A stretch of DNA of 64,000 nucleotides from Datura wrightii (Eukaryota; Streptophyta; Magnoliopsida; Solanales; Solanaceae), in NCBI GenBank assembly GCA_035772735.1, contig JASDFA010000003.1, positions 126,161,001 through 126,225,000 on the forward strand. The letters run 5' to 3'. This document shows, in pieces, positions 1-10,327 of this stretch. Below the pieces are notes generated by a model that saw only the letters and a program-made list of their open reading frames with translations, had not been told where the DNA came from and made no database searches. A program made the position numbers and the translations under genes. Position 1 is the first letter of the stretch, and every line of letters starts with the position of its first letter.

Positions 1-967
1 ATCATCCTGTTTTATCAACCAAACAAGGAAAATTAGGTATAATTTCTTATCCTAACCGCGAATCATATCAAAAGATACGAACTTGCTCCCTACATTCTCA
101 TGTTTCTTGCCTAGGTTTTCTTTCTCAAGCTTTTGCCTAGGTGTAAAGTGTGTGTTTTCATGGTGATCAATCATAAAAACAACCATAATTAAGAATGTAA
201 AACAAAACAACAATTAATAACTTAAAACCAAAACAAAATCATGTATTCACAATCATACCATGTGGTTTCAACCCTAGAGGAAGGGTTCTAGCCACTCATG
301 TTCGTATAATTACAAGAAAACATAATTAAAGTAACATACTCACAAGAATTGGTAGAAGAGAAGATGAAATTGATGAACCCTAGGTGAGTTCTCCCACTTC
401 TCCCTCACTCCTTGGCAGTTTTTCAGAATAATTTCGCGACTAAATGATTTTAGGAGCTAAGAGACCTATTTATAGTAAATGAGAAATATACAAAATTATG
501 CCCGACATGAAATAGCTCCGTGGCACGGAGGTTATCGTGCCAATATGCCTCCGTGACACGGAGGCATCGAGGATGCACACTGGAAAACTTAGAAAACCGT
601 CACTAGGCAGCCCCTTGACGCGTTGGCAGCGTGGCACACTGCTTGTGCAGTGCGTTAGGGGCTGTGGCACACCATGGTCGCGCAGCCTGCCTGCCGTGGC
701 ATGTTGCCAACGTGCAGGTGGGCTGTTTCGCACATCCTCCTTGCCGACGTTCACGTTTTACTTCCGATTCCATGCCTCCACTTCACCAACTCATGGATTA
801 GTTCCTCAAATTCATTTTAAACCTACAAAAACAAGAACTAATCATGTTGGTTAGTGTATGTATTCACATTACATAAAATTATATGAGAATGTATATAATT
901 AAACCGATAAACAAGACAAAACTAAGTTATAAAGCATCACTTGGGCATGCTATTTTGCCCAAGATCA
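1..967 (-). repeat. 3' LTR of element A (partial)
   Basis: Matches 4581-5155 plus 14509-14903. About 575 bp of this LTR lie left of the window, judged from the other copy. It ends at 967 with the family terminus (TGATCTTGGGC read on the minus strand) followed directly by the purine tract. It contains a TATA box (467-474) and, upstream of it in minus orientation, GC-rich dyads at 516-530 and 548-564 and related GC-rich DNA to about 705. Confidence 0.9.
467..474 (-). promoter_or_regulatory. TATA box of element A 3' LTR
   Basis: Reads TATAAATA on the minus strand. The inverted repeats CTCCGTGGCACGGAG (516-530) and CCTCCGTGACACGGAGG (548-564) lie 40-90 bp upstream in the transcription direction. 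The same arrangement is found in the LTRs of B, C, D and E. Confidence 0.7.
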
Positions 968-982
968 CCTACCCTACACTTA
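968..982 (-). other. Polypurine tract of element A
   Basis: Reads TAAGTGTAGGGTAGG on the minus strand, directly upstream of the 3' LTR. It would prime plus-strand DNA synthesis. It differs from the B/C/D tract (TAAGTGTGGGGTAAG) at two positions. Confidence 0.8.
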
Positions 983-2849
983 AAGCCTTGTTCGTCCTCG
1001 AACAACCCTTTTACATCTCATGTAAATGGAGACTCACACATAACTAATTTAGCAAGACAATTCAAGCTACGACTACAATGATTGTTTGAGATAGCAAGTT
1101 AAAAATATAGCATGCACGATTTAATCAATAAAATGATATACAACTACGTTAAGACTTCCTAACCTCAAGAATCGACTCTCAGTCTTAGCAAACTCATGCA
1201 AATCAACCGATCAAAAAATCTGACATGAATGTTATTTTTCATTAAACATGTGCCCTCACAACAAGAGAGTTACCCCTTTTTACTCACAAATTTTCAAATC
1301 ACAACATGTATGGGTATATGAATAAAATTACGCTCGCTCTCTCAAAGAATTCACATGCATCATGTAGTGACCCATAAGCTTGCCCTTTAGTATTTTACTC
1401 CACTAATTTAAGGATGTATAAACGTAAGATCAAGTAGGACTTAATGGGTTGTAATGTAAGCTAAGGGACGGGTAGGTACTATTCTAGCCAGTAATAGTGG
1501 CTATCTTCCCCAAGCGCTTTTAATAACTTCCACCTTCATTAAAGACATCTCTTTTCTTACTTCCTCCTCATTCTTTTCACTCTTGAATTTTCTATTCTTA
1601 TTCCCATTTCTTTAAGCACACTCAGCTTATTAATAAGGAGTACTTAAACAACTTTTCATTCGTTTATTTTCCTACTCCCTACCAATAATCAGGCATTTTC
1701 AAAAAAGTGCACCCTTGACCTTTCTCAACTTTAACAACTGCTACTTTTCCTTCTTTTTCATGCTTCTCACTCCTTCACTCTTTGAAAATTTTCAGTTAAG
1801 CGCTTAGGAGTTTTGGGATCAAATTCAAGGCTAATGAAAGAAAAATGATTAAGCTTATGTTGTAGCTATCAAAGAATAGGCTTAAGGCTCAATGGGGCTC
1901 ACTAGGATTCAACATTCAAGGTAGGTAAAGTGAGGGATAAAAATTAGGTTCATTCAAAGAAATGCCTAAATCATCTCCTACAGTCCACACCCTTTATTTC
2001 ATTTTATATACACACCAGGCAAGTTCTAGACACTCCACAGTAGTATGGAATATTCGAAAAACTTACACTCACAGCACATGCTCAATTCAAGACACATTCA
2101 GCAGACTCTTACGCAGCTAATCACAAGAATTCAGAATTAAGCTTCAATCACATCGAGTCAAATTCAAGAGTCTAAGTGTCTCAAACAAAGTTATACACTT
2201 CTTACATGCTTCAACACCAACCACAATTATATCTTACAATCATTTATAGCACATAACAAGAACAACAAACCATCAATTAGCTACGGGTTCAAAAGCCAAA
2301 ACCTATTGACTAATTTTTCCTCAAGACGGTCTTCATCCATCCATTGTCGGAAACAGTCCCTAACTATGACTAAAAACATTATATACCGACAAAGAAATTT
2401 TTTATTATTCTTTGGTTCAAAGACCCCTCGTCGGAAAAGAACCGAAAATAAAAACCAACGGGTGATGAAGTCATGCTTAACATAAAAATTTTTCCTCTTT
2501 TTCTCAAGCATTACATTCACCAAAATTCATTAAGCACAAAAAAATTTTAAATTTCTCTCACCCCACACTTGAATCATGCTATGTCCCCATAGCATCAAAT
2601 TAAGATTAAATAGGATGAGAAATACTCCCTGAGGCCTCCAGGCCTAGCTAAGAGCATGCTTTTCTTCCTTTGAACAAGTGGGTATTTGACCCCACACTTT
2701 TTATCGTCCATGCTTGTTAGCTTCCTCCTCCACGGGTACTCAAACTTCCCCTATTTCTGTGTTTAACTTTCCACCAAAACAACACAAGATGAAAAATAAA
2801 TAAAATCAACTCAAATGCAAGAAATTAAAATGGTACCCATGGTACCCTT
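983..2849 (-). other. Noncoding 3' internal region of element A
   Basis: No credible coding frame. The stretch resembles the region between ORF2 and the purine tract of B, C and D: for example 1345-1460 matches the reverse complement of about 12600-12730. It holds the conserved block at 2309-2370 and two extra purine-tract-like copies at 2560-2570 and 2689-2699. The 80-residue minus-strand frame at 2281-2523 overlies the conserved block and is not thought to be a gene. Confidence 0.6.
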
Positions 2850-2896
2850 GGGTTGCCTCCCAAGCAGCGCCTAATTTTACGTCGCGGCATGACGTA
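2850..2896 (-). other. Conserved post-pol block (element A copy)
   Basis: Counterpart of 9103-9149, 25431-25478 and 40398-40444. Read on the minus strand it runs from a GACGT...GCGACG motif to GCGCTGCTTGGGAGGCAACCC. In B, C and D the block begins just after the stop codon of the integrase-tail remnant; here the coding part is gone but the block remains. Confidence 0.7.
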
Positions 2897-3023
2897 TCAA
2901 GTATCACCACTTTTTCCTCCACCTTGAGGATATGAATCTCACCCCTAATTTCTTCTCTAGTTTCCTCTTATGCTCCAGGGGTGGTGGTGAAAAAATGAAA
3001 GGACCAAGCAGTAGATGTCACCT

Positions 3024-3840
3024 TTAGCACTTATTGGCCCTTAAGTAAGAGAAGTCATTTTGTCTCTCCGAGTCAGCCAATTTCAAAATATACGGGGCTT
3101 GGTCCTCCTCTAGACATTTCTCTATAAGCTTGGAAGACTCTGTTTCTAGGTTGTCAACCAAACTTAATGTTGAAAAATGCTTCGAGTTAGGTCCAATACA
3201 CTTAAACTCTGAAACTGCATTGTGCTTGACCTCCTTACTTGTATACACCTTCTCCGTATCAACATCTATCTCTCCATGTCAAATGGGGGATACTCTATCT
3301 CTTCCTCCATGAATGGATTTTCCATATGTTTGAGACCATCACGGGGACTCTCAAGATCTTCTAATTGTTGTGCTTCTTCCAAAAACGCACCCTTTTCTTC
3401 TCCTTGTAATCCCTCTTGAGTATTGCATAAAACTATTACTTACAAATCAGTGCAAGCTTCAGCCTCAACCATCATCTCTGTGATCTTGGCGCTTATCATT
3501 TCTAAAGCCTCTCCATTTTCCTTAGTCTGAAATCCTAATACTTCCATCTGCTCCCTCATTGCTTTTGTCTGCTGAAGGACCTGCTTCAACATGTTTTCTA
3601 TTTGAGCTTGGTGTTCCAAGTCCTCATTTTCATCATTCTTGTACTCATCAAAAACAACAGAAGGATCATAGTAGGGGCTTGGGGGAAGGGAGTATGCATT
3701 CGGACAGCCATCCCAATGGCCATCTTGACCACCACATATATTGCAAGTGTTACAGTTTTTTCACAAGTAGGGTCCTCCACAATTCAGACAGGACTCACCA
3801 AAATATGAGTATCCACCATTCAACCCATTTGTGTTCCATG
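3024..3840 (-). pseudogene. Broken gag-like reading frame of element A
   Basis: The minus strand shows Cys-rich text with two zinc-knuckle-like pieces (CLNCGGPY and CNICGGQDGHWDGCP), then a proline/tyrosine-rich stretch, then an acidic, Gln-rich helical segment. Stop codons and frame changes interrupt it, for example a stop directly after the first Cys motif; the longest clean piece is 74 codons at 3024-3248. Such knuckles bind genomic RNA in retrotransposon Gag, so this is read as the C-terminal half of a Gag-type protein. No protease motif follows. Confidence 0.55.
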
Positions 3841-3981
3841 ATGTCATGTCAAGAAGGGTATCAGACTAAAAACTAAAAAAAAATAAAAAATAAATCTAAA
3901 ACTAATAAAGAAAATTTTTTCAACACTTAAGGAAATTTAAAAATCACACAAAAACAAACAAATTCACTAAACTTCACCGAG

Positions 3982-3999
3982 TCCCTGGCAACGACGCCA
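3982..3999 (-). other. Primer binding site of element A (tRNA-Asp type)
   Basis: Reads TGGCGTCGTTGCCAGGGA on the minus strand, two mismatches from the complement of the plant tRNA-Asp 3' end (TGGCGCCGTTGCCGGGGA). It sits 6 bp inside the 5' LTR edge at 4006. Confidence 0.8.
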
Positions 4000-4005
4000 A
4001 AAGCT

Positions 4006-5155
4006 TGATGCCCGACAAGTGTATGGGTCGTACATGTAATACAGTGGCCCTTTTTAAGAGCTGGATGTCGAACCCACAGGGACTGCACCAATTCAGCTAA
4101 TTATCAAGTTCAAGTGTGATATTAACTTTCACAAGTGTTGATTAAAGACTTCTTTTCTATAAAGTTTAATTAAGTCTAGGGGTGGTCATCGAAATACTCT
4201 GAAATCATTCAAAGAGCAACTAGAGTTAAAGCCGGATAATCATGCAATACTACGTTTTGTAATGGTATAAGTATGAAACTATCAATTTTTGTCTCACATA
4301 ATTAAAACTGCCTGTTCATGGTCTTTCGAGCCTCTAAACACGACAGACTAGCCTCACAACTACATCGTTGAGCGGTGATGTGACATTCTAGTTCGTGGGC
4401 AATTCAATTACGTGGATATGGTTTACGGGATTTATGCTTTTGATTAGGGACTTTCGTACCTCTAATAATTCAACTTATGCTTTTGATTCGTGACTTTCGT
4501 ACCTCTAATCATTCAACCCAACTTAGCTTCAAAACTACTTCTACGAGTGGTGGAGTGACATTTCTAAGTTGTTTAGTGTTATCATCCCGTTTTATCAACC
4601 AAACAAGGCAAATTAGGTATAATTTCTTATCCTAACCGCGAGTCATATCAAAAGATACGAACTTGCTCCCTACATTCTCATGTTCTTGCCTAGGTTTTCT
4701 TTCTCAAGCTTTTGCCTAGGTGTAACGTGTGTGTTTTCATGGTGATCAATCATAAAAACAACCATAATTAAGAATGTAAGACAAAACAACAATTAATAAC
4801 TTAACATCAAAACAAAATCATGTATTCACAATCATACCATATGGTTTCAACCCTAGTAGAAGGGTTCTAGCCACTTATGTTCGTATAATTACAAGAAAAC
4901 ATAATTAATTTAACATACTTACAAGAACTGGTAGAAGAGAAGATGAAATTGATGAACCCTAGGTGAGTTCTCCCACTTCTCCCCACTCCTTGGCAGTTAT
5001 TCAGAATAATTTCGTAACTAAATGATTTTAGGAGCTAAGGGACCTATTTATAGTAAATGAGAAATATACAAAATTATGCCCGACATGAAATAGGTCCGTG
5101 GCACGGAGGTTATTGCGCCAATATGCCTCTGTGACATGGAGGCATCGCGGATGCA
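4006..5155 (-). repeat. 5' LTR of element A, left part
   Basis: Runs from the LTR edge next to the primer site to the insertion point of B. It continues at 14509-14903; the five bases ATGCA (5151-5155 and 14509-14513) are present twice because of B. Rejoined length is about 1540 bp. TATA box on the minus strand at 5045-5052, with a GC-rich dyad beginning at about 5095. Confidence 0.88.
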
Positions 5156-5399
5156 TGATCTTGGGCAGATTTATATGCCCAAGTGATACTCAAATGCGTC
5201 ATTTTGTCTTGTTTATCTATCGATGTTTGTACATTCTCATGTGAATTTTAGTCAAATGTGAATTTATACTAACCAACATGATTAGCGTTGTTTTGCAGGA
5301 AAAATATAATTTTATGAAGCTAATATGCATGTTGGGAGAAATCGGGATTGGACTCGGAAGCGAGAAAGGAAAAGGCCAAGGAAAGCATGAATTAAAGGG

Positions 5400-5640
5400 G
5401 CTCCGCGATGGAGCCGTGTCACGCTGCCATCACGGATGCATTCTACCCGGATGCTGAAGATGAGCCAAATTTCAGTGAAGATGCGCGTTGGGCTGTGGCA
5501 CGTTGGCCTAGCCCCGCGTTGCACGCCGTGCCACGTCTGGCTTAAATACCTGGACGACCCGATTCCAGTAAGGGTCCGCGTTGGTGGCGTGTCACGGAGG
5601 CAGTGCTCCGCGATGCACTCCGTGACACATTGCTTGGTAT
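5400..5640 (+). promoter_or_regulatory. GC-rich dyad modules upstream of the B 5' LTR promoter
   Basis: Three successive modules: around 5400-5450, 5470-5560 and 5573-5640. The last has arms CGTGTCACGGAG and CTCCGTGACAC(A) facing each other over a short GC-rich loop. They end about 20-30 bp before the TATA box. Sequences of the ACGTGKC type found in these modules match the core of plant bZIP/ABRE sites; a regulatory role is inference. Confidence 0.6.
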
Positions 5641-5661
5641 TCCGGGAAAAATTCCCACTAG

Positions 5662-5669
5662 TATAAATA
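5662..5669 (+). promoter_or_regulatory. TATA box of element B 5' LTR
   Basis: TATAAATA followed by GCACACTT, conserved in the 3' LTR (13606-13613) and in C and D. Expected to start the full-length element transcript about 30 bp downstream. Confidence 0.75.
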
Positions 5670-6572
5670 GCACACTTTGGTTAATTTTTAATAATTCTGA
5701 CTTGGTTGAGCAAGAACGTGGGTTACAGGCAATTGAGGGGACGAAATTCTTAGGGTTTTTCTCTATCTCTTTATTCCTTATTTCAATTATTTATATGATT
5801 TACACTCATTTAACGATGTTTAATCCACAAATGAGTGGCTAAATTCACTTCTTGCTGAGGTTAAGAACATTTGTATTGAAATGTAATTATTGATCAATTG
5901 GTTTTTCATCTTGTCTTCCATGGTTATTTTATTGATTCTTGTTCTTACTGCATTAATGTGTGGCCAATGTTAATGTATATCTAAAAAGTCCGGTTTCACT
6001 CGAGAGAGCAATAAATTGGAAAGTTGTGAATTGATAGGATATGATCTTTTCTTAGTTTGGGAAAATTGAGAATTGATTTACCTTTAGGATGGAGATATAC
6101 CTGAAAGTCATATTAGTCAGTTAAGGAATCGGTTTTGTATGGCTAGAACATGAATTTCTTTTTATCACGGAGATGTAGGTGGAAGGTTCATGATTCTTAA
6201 GTTGGGTTAAATACGAGAGTTTTAATCCATAGGCAATAATTCTTGACTAGCAACCGGAGGAAAGATTAATCAAATTGTATCGATAATTTATTTCTCTACA
6301 TGTTCATTTTAACCTCAGCATGCTCATACTTATAGTTCAGACTCAATTTTTGTATATTCGTTTTAGACTTAGTATAAAATTAGGAAACAAAATATCAAAA
6401 TCTTCTTCACAGTGTTGTCTGCAATTTAGAGTTAAAGTTTATTGACACTTGATTAGATTGATACCTTAGTCCAGTCCCTGTGGGATCGATACTTGGCTTA
6501 CTTGAGCCACTTTACTACTTGTTCGACCACGTGCATTTGCGTGTAGTTATTCCAAACAGCCGAACAAGTTTT

Positions 6573-6590
6573 TGGTGCCGTTGCTGGGGA
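6573..6590 (+). other. Primer binding site of element B (tRNA-Asp type)
   Basis: TGGTGCCGTTGCTGGGGA, two mismatches from the complement of the plant tRNA-Asp 3' end. It begins 6 bp after the 5' LTR. Confidence 0.85.
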
Positions 6591-6716
6591 TTGGCAATTG
6601 GTAAAATTTTTCTTGAGTGTTAGTTTACTATTTCCTCTTAGTGTTGACAACTTGGTCTTAGCCTGTATTTTGCAGATATTAATTTCTGTTGAACACTGGC
6701 AAGAGACAAGGAGCTG

Positions 6717-9095
6717 GTGGACTCATATTTAGAGCCGGAAAGACAATTCTATCATCAAAGGAGAGAAGCTCTAGAGAAAAAGCTGCAGTTGCTCAGACAA
6801 ACAATCCTGGAGCAACAACAGAATCCACTAGTTGTAAGGGCAGTGTTAGTGCCCGAGGAAATGGCAGCTAGGCCGGTTCGCGAGGTGGCAATCCCACATG
6901 CTAACAATGTCACATCTAGCATCCGCAAACCTGAGCCAGGAGGGATGTTCGAGGTTAAACAGAACATGGTGCAGTTGCTGCACACCAGTGGGCAGTTCAC
7001 AGGTCTCCCTCACGAGGATCCACAACAACATCTCCAAAATTTTTTGGAGATAAGTGACACTTATATCCCCGCTGGAGTGTCATCAGATTATGTCAGGCTT
7101 ATATTGTTCCTATTTTCACTTTTGGTAGAAGCTAAGAGGTGGTTGAAAGCTGAGCCACCTAATTCCATCACCATGTGGGATGATCTTGCAAAGAAATTCT
7201 TGATACGGTTCTTTCCATCTGGTAAAACAGCAAGACTTAGAAGTCAAATTCTAAGTTTTAAACAGAGAGAAGGAGAGAATCTGTATCAAGCCTGGGAGAG
7301 ATTCAAATCTATGTTGCGGGATTGTCCTCATCATCACCAATCCAATGATGTGCTGGTGCATACTTTCATAGAGGGTTTGGAACCCCACACAAAAATCTTG
7401 CTAGACTCAGCAGCTGTGGGACAAGCATTAGAGAAGACTTATGAGGAGCTGTATACTTTGTTAAACCGTATTTCACAGGGGAATCCGTAGTGGAATGCGG
7501 ACTCTTCTAGAGGAGGAACAAGGAAAGCAGCTGGATTCTTGGAAGTGGATGGTTTTACAGCTATCGCTGCACAGATAGCTGCGTTACAGAATCAACTCAA
7601 TACCCACTTCAGCAATATGAGCATGAACCAGTCTCAAGCCCCAGTGAATGTAGTGCAGCAGATTTGGTGTGAACTGTGTGGGAGTAATGAACACTCAGCT
7701 GAGTGTTGTGGTGCGAATCCTTATTCAGTGAACTTTGTTGGTAATGTACAGAGAAATAACCACCAACAGTATGGCAACAGGTACAATTCCAATTGGAGGA
7801 GTCACCCGAATTTCTCTTGGGGTAGTAACAGTCATCAAGGGCAGAGTTCGAGTCAGGGGGCGCAGAGAAATCAAGGAGGGCAGCAGAACTATCAGTCGCA
7901 CTACAGAAGAAACAATGCACCTCCTCTACCACCATCTCCTAGCATCGAGGAAATGTTCAAAACGATGATAGCTAACCAAGCTCAATTGCAAGCTGACTAT
8001 GTGAAATTGGCAGCCGATGTAAAGAACAATCAGTTAGCTACAAAGGCGCTGGAGTACCAGTTTGGGCAATTTGCTGGAGCTCAAAACACCAGGCCGAGAG
8101 GAGGACTTCCGAGTGACACTGATCCGAACCCCAAGCAGGTAAATGCAGTTACCGTGAGGAGTGGTTTGCAACTCAAGGAGGTGGATCCAGAAAGACCACC
8201 ACAGCAGTCGGAAGAAGGTGATAATGAGAGGGATCACAATGATGATAGGGGGAAGGAGAAGGAAGCTGAACCAGAAAGACCACCACCCCTGTTCCCTCAA
8301 AGACTAAGGAAACACAAGGAGGAAGCGTGTTTCAAAAAGTTCATGGAGGTGCTTAAACAGGTATACATTAATTTACCTCTTGTTGATGTTTTGCAGGGAG
8401 TGCCGAAGTACGCAAAATATATCAAGGACATCGTGGCGAACAAAAGCAGGTTGACTGAGTACACTATGGTGGCGCTTACGGAGGAGTGCACTTCACTGAT
8501 ACAAAATGGGTTGCCCACAAAGCTCAAGGACCCTGGGAGCTTTACAATTAAAATTACAATTGGGAAGAGTATCCGAGCTCGCAGATTATGTGATTTGGGA
8601 GCGAGCATTAACTTGATGTCGACATCGGTATTCAAAAAGTTGGGGCTAGGGATTCCTAGACCAACAACAGTGATCTTGAAACTAGCGGATCGTTCCTTAG
8701 CCAGACCTGATGGCATTGTGGAGGATGTGCTGGTGCAAGTGGGCTCCCTTATCTTCCCGGTAGACTTCGTCGTGCTGGATTTTGAGCCAGATGCGGAAGT
8801 CCCATTTATTTTGGGACATCCTTTCTTGGCGACCGGGAAACCGCTAATTGATGTAGCTGTAGGGCAGCTAACTATGCGGGCGCACGACAAGGTGGAGGTG
8901 TTTGAAGTGTACAAGGCTACAAAGCTTCCGGCAGTGTATGAGGAACTCTCAGTGATCAACGTGCTTGATCGAGCGGATATTGCTCAAAGTGTTGAGTCAC
9001 GGGAGCCATTGGGGAAACCACTGAAGAAGTGTAAGCATGACATGGGTGAGGACGGTAGTCGAGAGAAGACACCCGTCACCCTAGAGGATGACTGA
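6717..9095 (+). pseudogene. gag-protease of element B, one in-frame stop
   Basis: One frame runs from 6717 to TGA at 9093-9095, broken by TAG at 7488-7490, where C has a lysine codon. Up to the stop is the Retrotrans_gag-type capsid core (GLPHEDPQQHLQNFLEI; later FKQREGENLYQAWERFKSML). After it come the zinc knuckle CELCGSNEHSAECC, a Gln/Asn/Gly-rich stretch, and an aspartic-protease-like domain with CDLGASINLM and later VPFILGHPFLATG. The last residues (GEDGSREKTPVTLEDD) match the integrase end in D, so reverse transcriptase through integrase core has been deleted in frame. The frame opens with GTG; an in-frame TGA at 6690 and the lack of an upstream ATG leave the true start unclear, as in C. 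Gag would package RNA into virus-like particles. Confidence 0.88.
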
Positions 9096-9102
9096 GCTTA
9101 AT

Positions 9103-9149
9103 GACGTCGAGCTGCGACGGTAAACTAGGCGCTGCACGGGAGGCAACCC
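9103..9149 (+). other. Conserved post-pol block (element B copy)
   Basis: Noncoding stretch just after the stop codon: GACGTCGAGCTGCGACGG, then GGCGCTGCACGGGAGGCAAC. Nearly identical in C and D and recognisable in A. Function unknown; an RNA structural role is possible. Confidence 0.7.
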
Positions 9150-9183
9150 ATGGATTTGTTGTAAGAGATAAGTAGAAGTAGTT

Positions 9184-9260
9184 AGCTAAATAAAAAGAAA
9201 AAAAATAAAAAGAAAAAAAATATATATATATATATATATAACAAAAAAAAATTATCGTGT
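9184..9260. repeat. Low-complexity A-rich and (TA)n tract
   Basis: A-rich runs with a (TA)10-type stretch around 9221-9240 between the conserved block and the ORF2 leader. C and D have similar A-rich DNA at the same place (about 25320-25430 and 40478-40540). Confidence 0.75.
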
Positions 9261-9403
9261 TGTGTTTGAAACCTTTGAATTCTAAAAAATTTCTTGTGGT
9301 GAGATGAATTTCAGGTTGAATGGAAGGCAAAAATGCAAAAGATCGCAAAGGAAAAATTGAGGTGAGGAAAATAATAAAAAGTGGCAAAACAGTGAGCCTG
9401 TAC

Positions 9404-9456
9404 GATGGCTCCATGTCACGGAGGGTATGCTCTGCGCTACCCTCTGTGACACGTTG
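9404..9456 (+). promoter_or_regulatory. GC-rich dyad upstream of ORF2 in element B
   Basis: Arms resembling CTCCGTGTCACGGAGG and CCCTCCGTGACACG enclose a short GC-rich loop. It is the same type of module that precedes the LTR TATA box, here about 200 bp before the candidate ORF2 splice donor. C has two copies (25006-25160) and D two (40690-40745, 40788-40845). It may mark a separate ORF2 promoter; that is inference. Confidence 0.5.
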
Positions 9457-9652
9457 AAGGCAATTTCGCGTCGGGTCACACCGGGTTGCCGGGTGACCCG
9501 CGCGAAAATACCTCTTTTTAACCCCTTTTCCCTCATTTTTTCCCATTTCTCATCTCCTCCACGACAAACACCCAAAATCCCCCCTTCCCCAACGTGACAC
9601 GGACCTAGGAGCTAAAATTCTTCAACTTTTCTTCGATATTGTCGAATTGAAG

Positions 9653-10322
9653 GTATGTTCGTTAACTTCATCTCATTTCTTGACTAATTTTTCTGATTTT
9701 GAGCATGGGAGGTGAGGAAAACTTGCCCTAATTGTAAATTGAACTTGAATTCATGTAAGCTATTGTTAATTGATGTTCATAGTATCGTTGTGATTATATC
9801 AACTCGATAAATACATGGGTGATAGAAATTCTTGTGAAATTGTAGCTAGGGTTAGAATTTGAATATGAAGAAGTTAAAATTGAGTTGAAATGTGAAATTA
9901 TTGTTGGTTTGTGCACGTTGGGTGAGGTAAATTACGTTGTGTTTAACGTTAATATGCTAAAGGCGCGATGGATTTTCGGGATAATGAAATTGTTGAAATT
10001 GCATAGAAATTGGGGGAATTGCATCGGTCTTATTGATAGAAATTTTTGCTAAGTGCTATGTGATGAAATGTTATCGATGGTAATAGTGGATTAGCTGTAC
10101 GAAGTCTGAGTAGTACATAGAATTTATACCGTCGAACCCTCTGAATGCACGAGGCATTTTTGTTATTGTTTTTTTATTTGAAAGTTAGAAAAAGAGGATT
10201 ATCTTGCTGTAATGTTGTGATTGTGGCTAAAGACTAAGTGTGGGGTGGCCTAGCTTAACCCAACCTTAGTTGATCCAAAGCTTAATTTGAATAACATTGG
10301 GACTGTCTGCGTGATTTGACAG
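9653..10322 (+). other. Candidate intron upstream of ORF2 (element B)
   Basis: AAG|GTATGTTC at 9650-9660 fits a plant splice donor and TTTGACAG| ends at 10322, five bases before the ORF2 ATG. The interval is AT-rich with no long frame. The same donor and acceptor context flanks 632 bp in D and 709 bp in C, which supports a real intron in the ORF2 leader. The C-rich, pyrimidine-rich stretch from about 9500 to 9652 would be the first, noncoding exon. Confidence 0.6.
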
Positions 10323-10327
10323 GAACA

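Larger units (their letters stand above)
5156..6566 (+). repeat. 5' LTR of element B
   Basis: Begins TGATCTTGGGC and ends CCGAACA, like 13101-14508; the two copies differ at scattered positions only. GC-rich modules at 5400-5640 lead into the TATA box at 5662-5669. Confidence 0.93.

Noticed and set aside
470..854. Overlapping frames of 94 and 105 codons on both strands
   Set aside because: They lie in the GC-rich dyad region of the A LTR. High GC removes stops on both strands; the same false frames recur at 14422-14790.
2281..2523. 80-codon minus-strand frame in element A
   Set aside because: It overlaps the conserved noncoding block that in C and D is not kept open in the same frame.
5312..5842. 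Frames of 70-79 codons in B LTRs and their copies at 13256-13786 and 44856-45474
   Set aside because: They recur in every LTR over the promoter modules and leader, on both strands, with no family resemblance.
8297..8959. 220-codon minus-strand frame
   Set aside because: Exact shadow of the gag-protease frame on the opposite strand.
10316..10327. ORF2 start at 10316
   Set aside because: That codon is TTG and lies upstream of the splice acceptor; the first ATG is at 10328.
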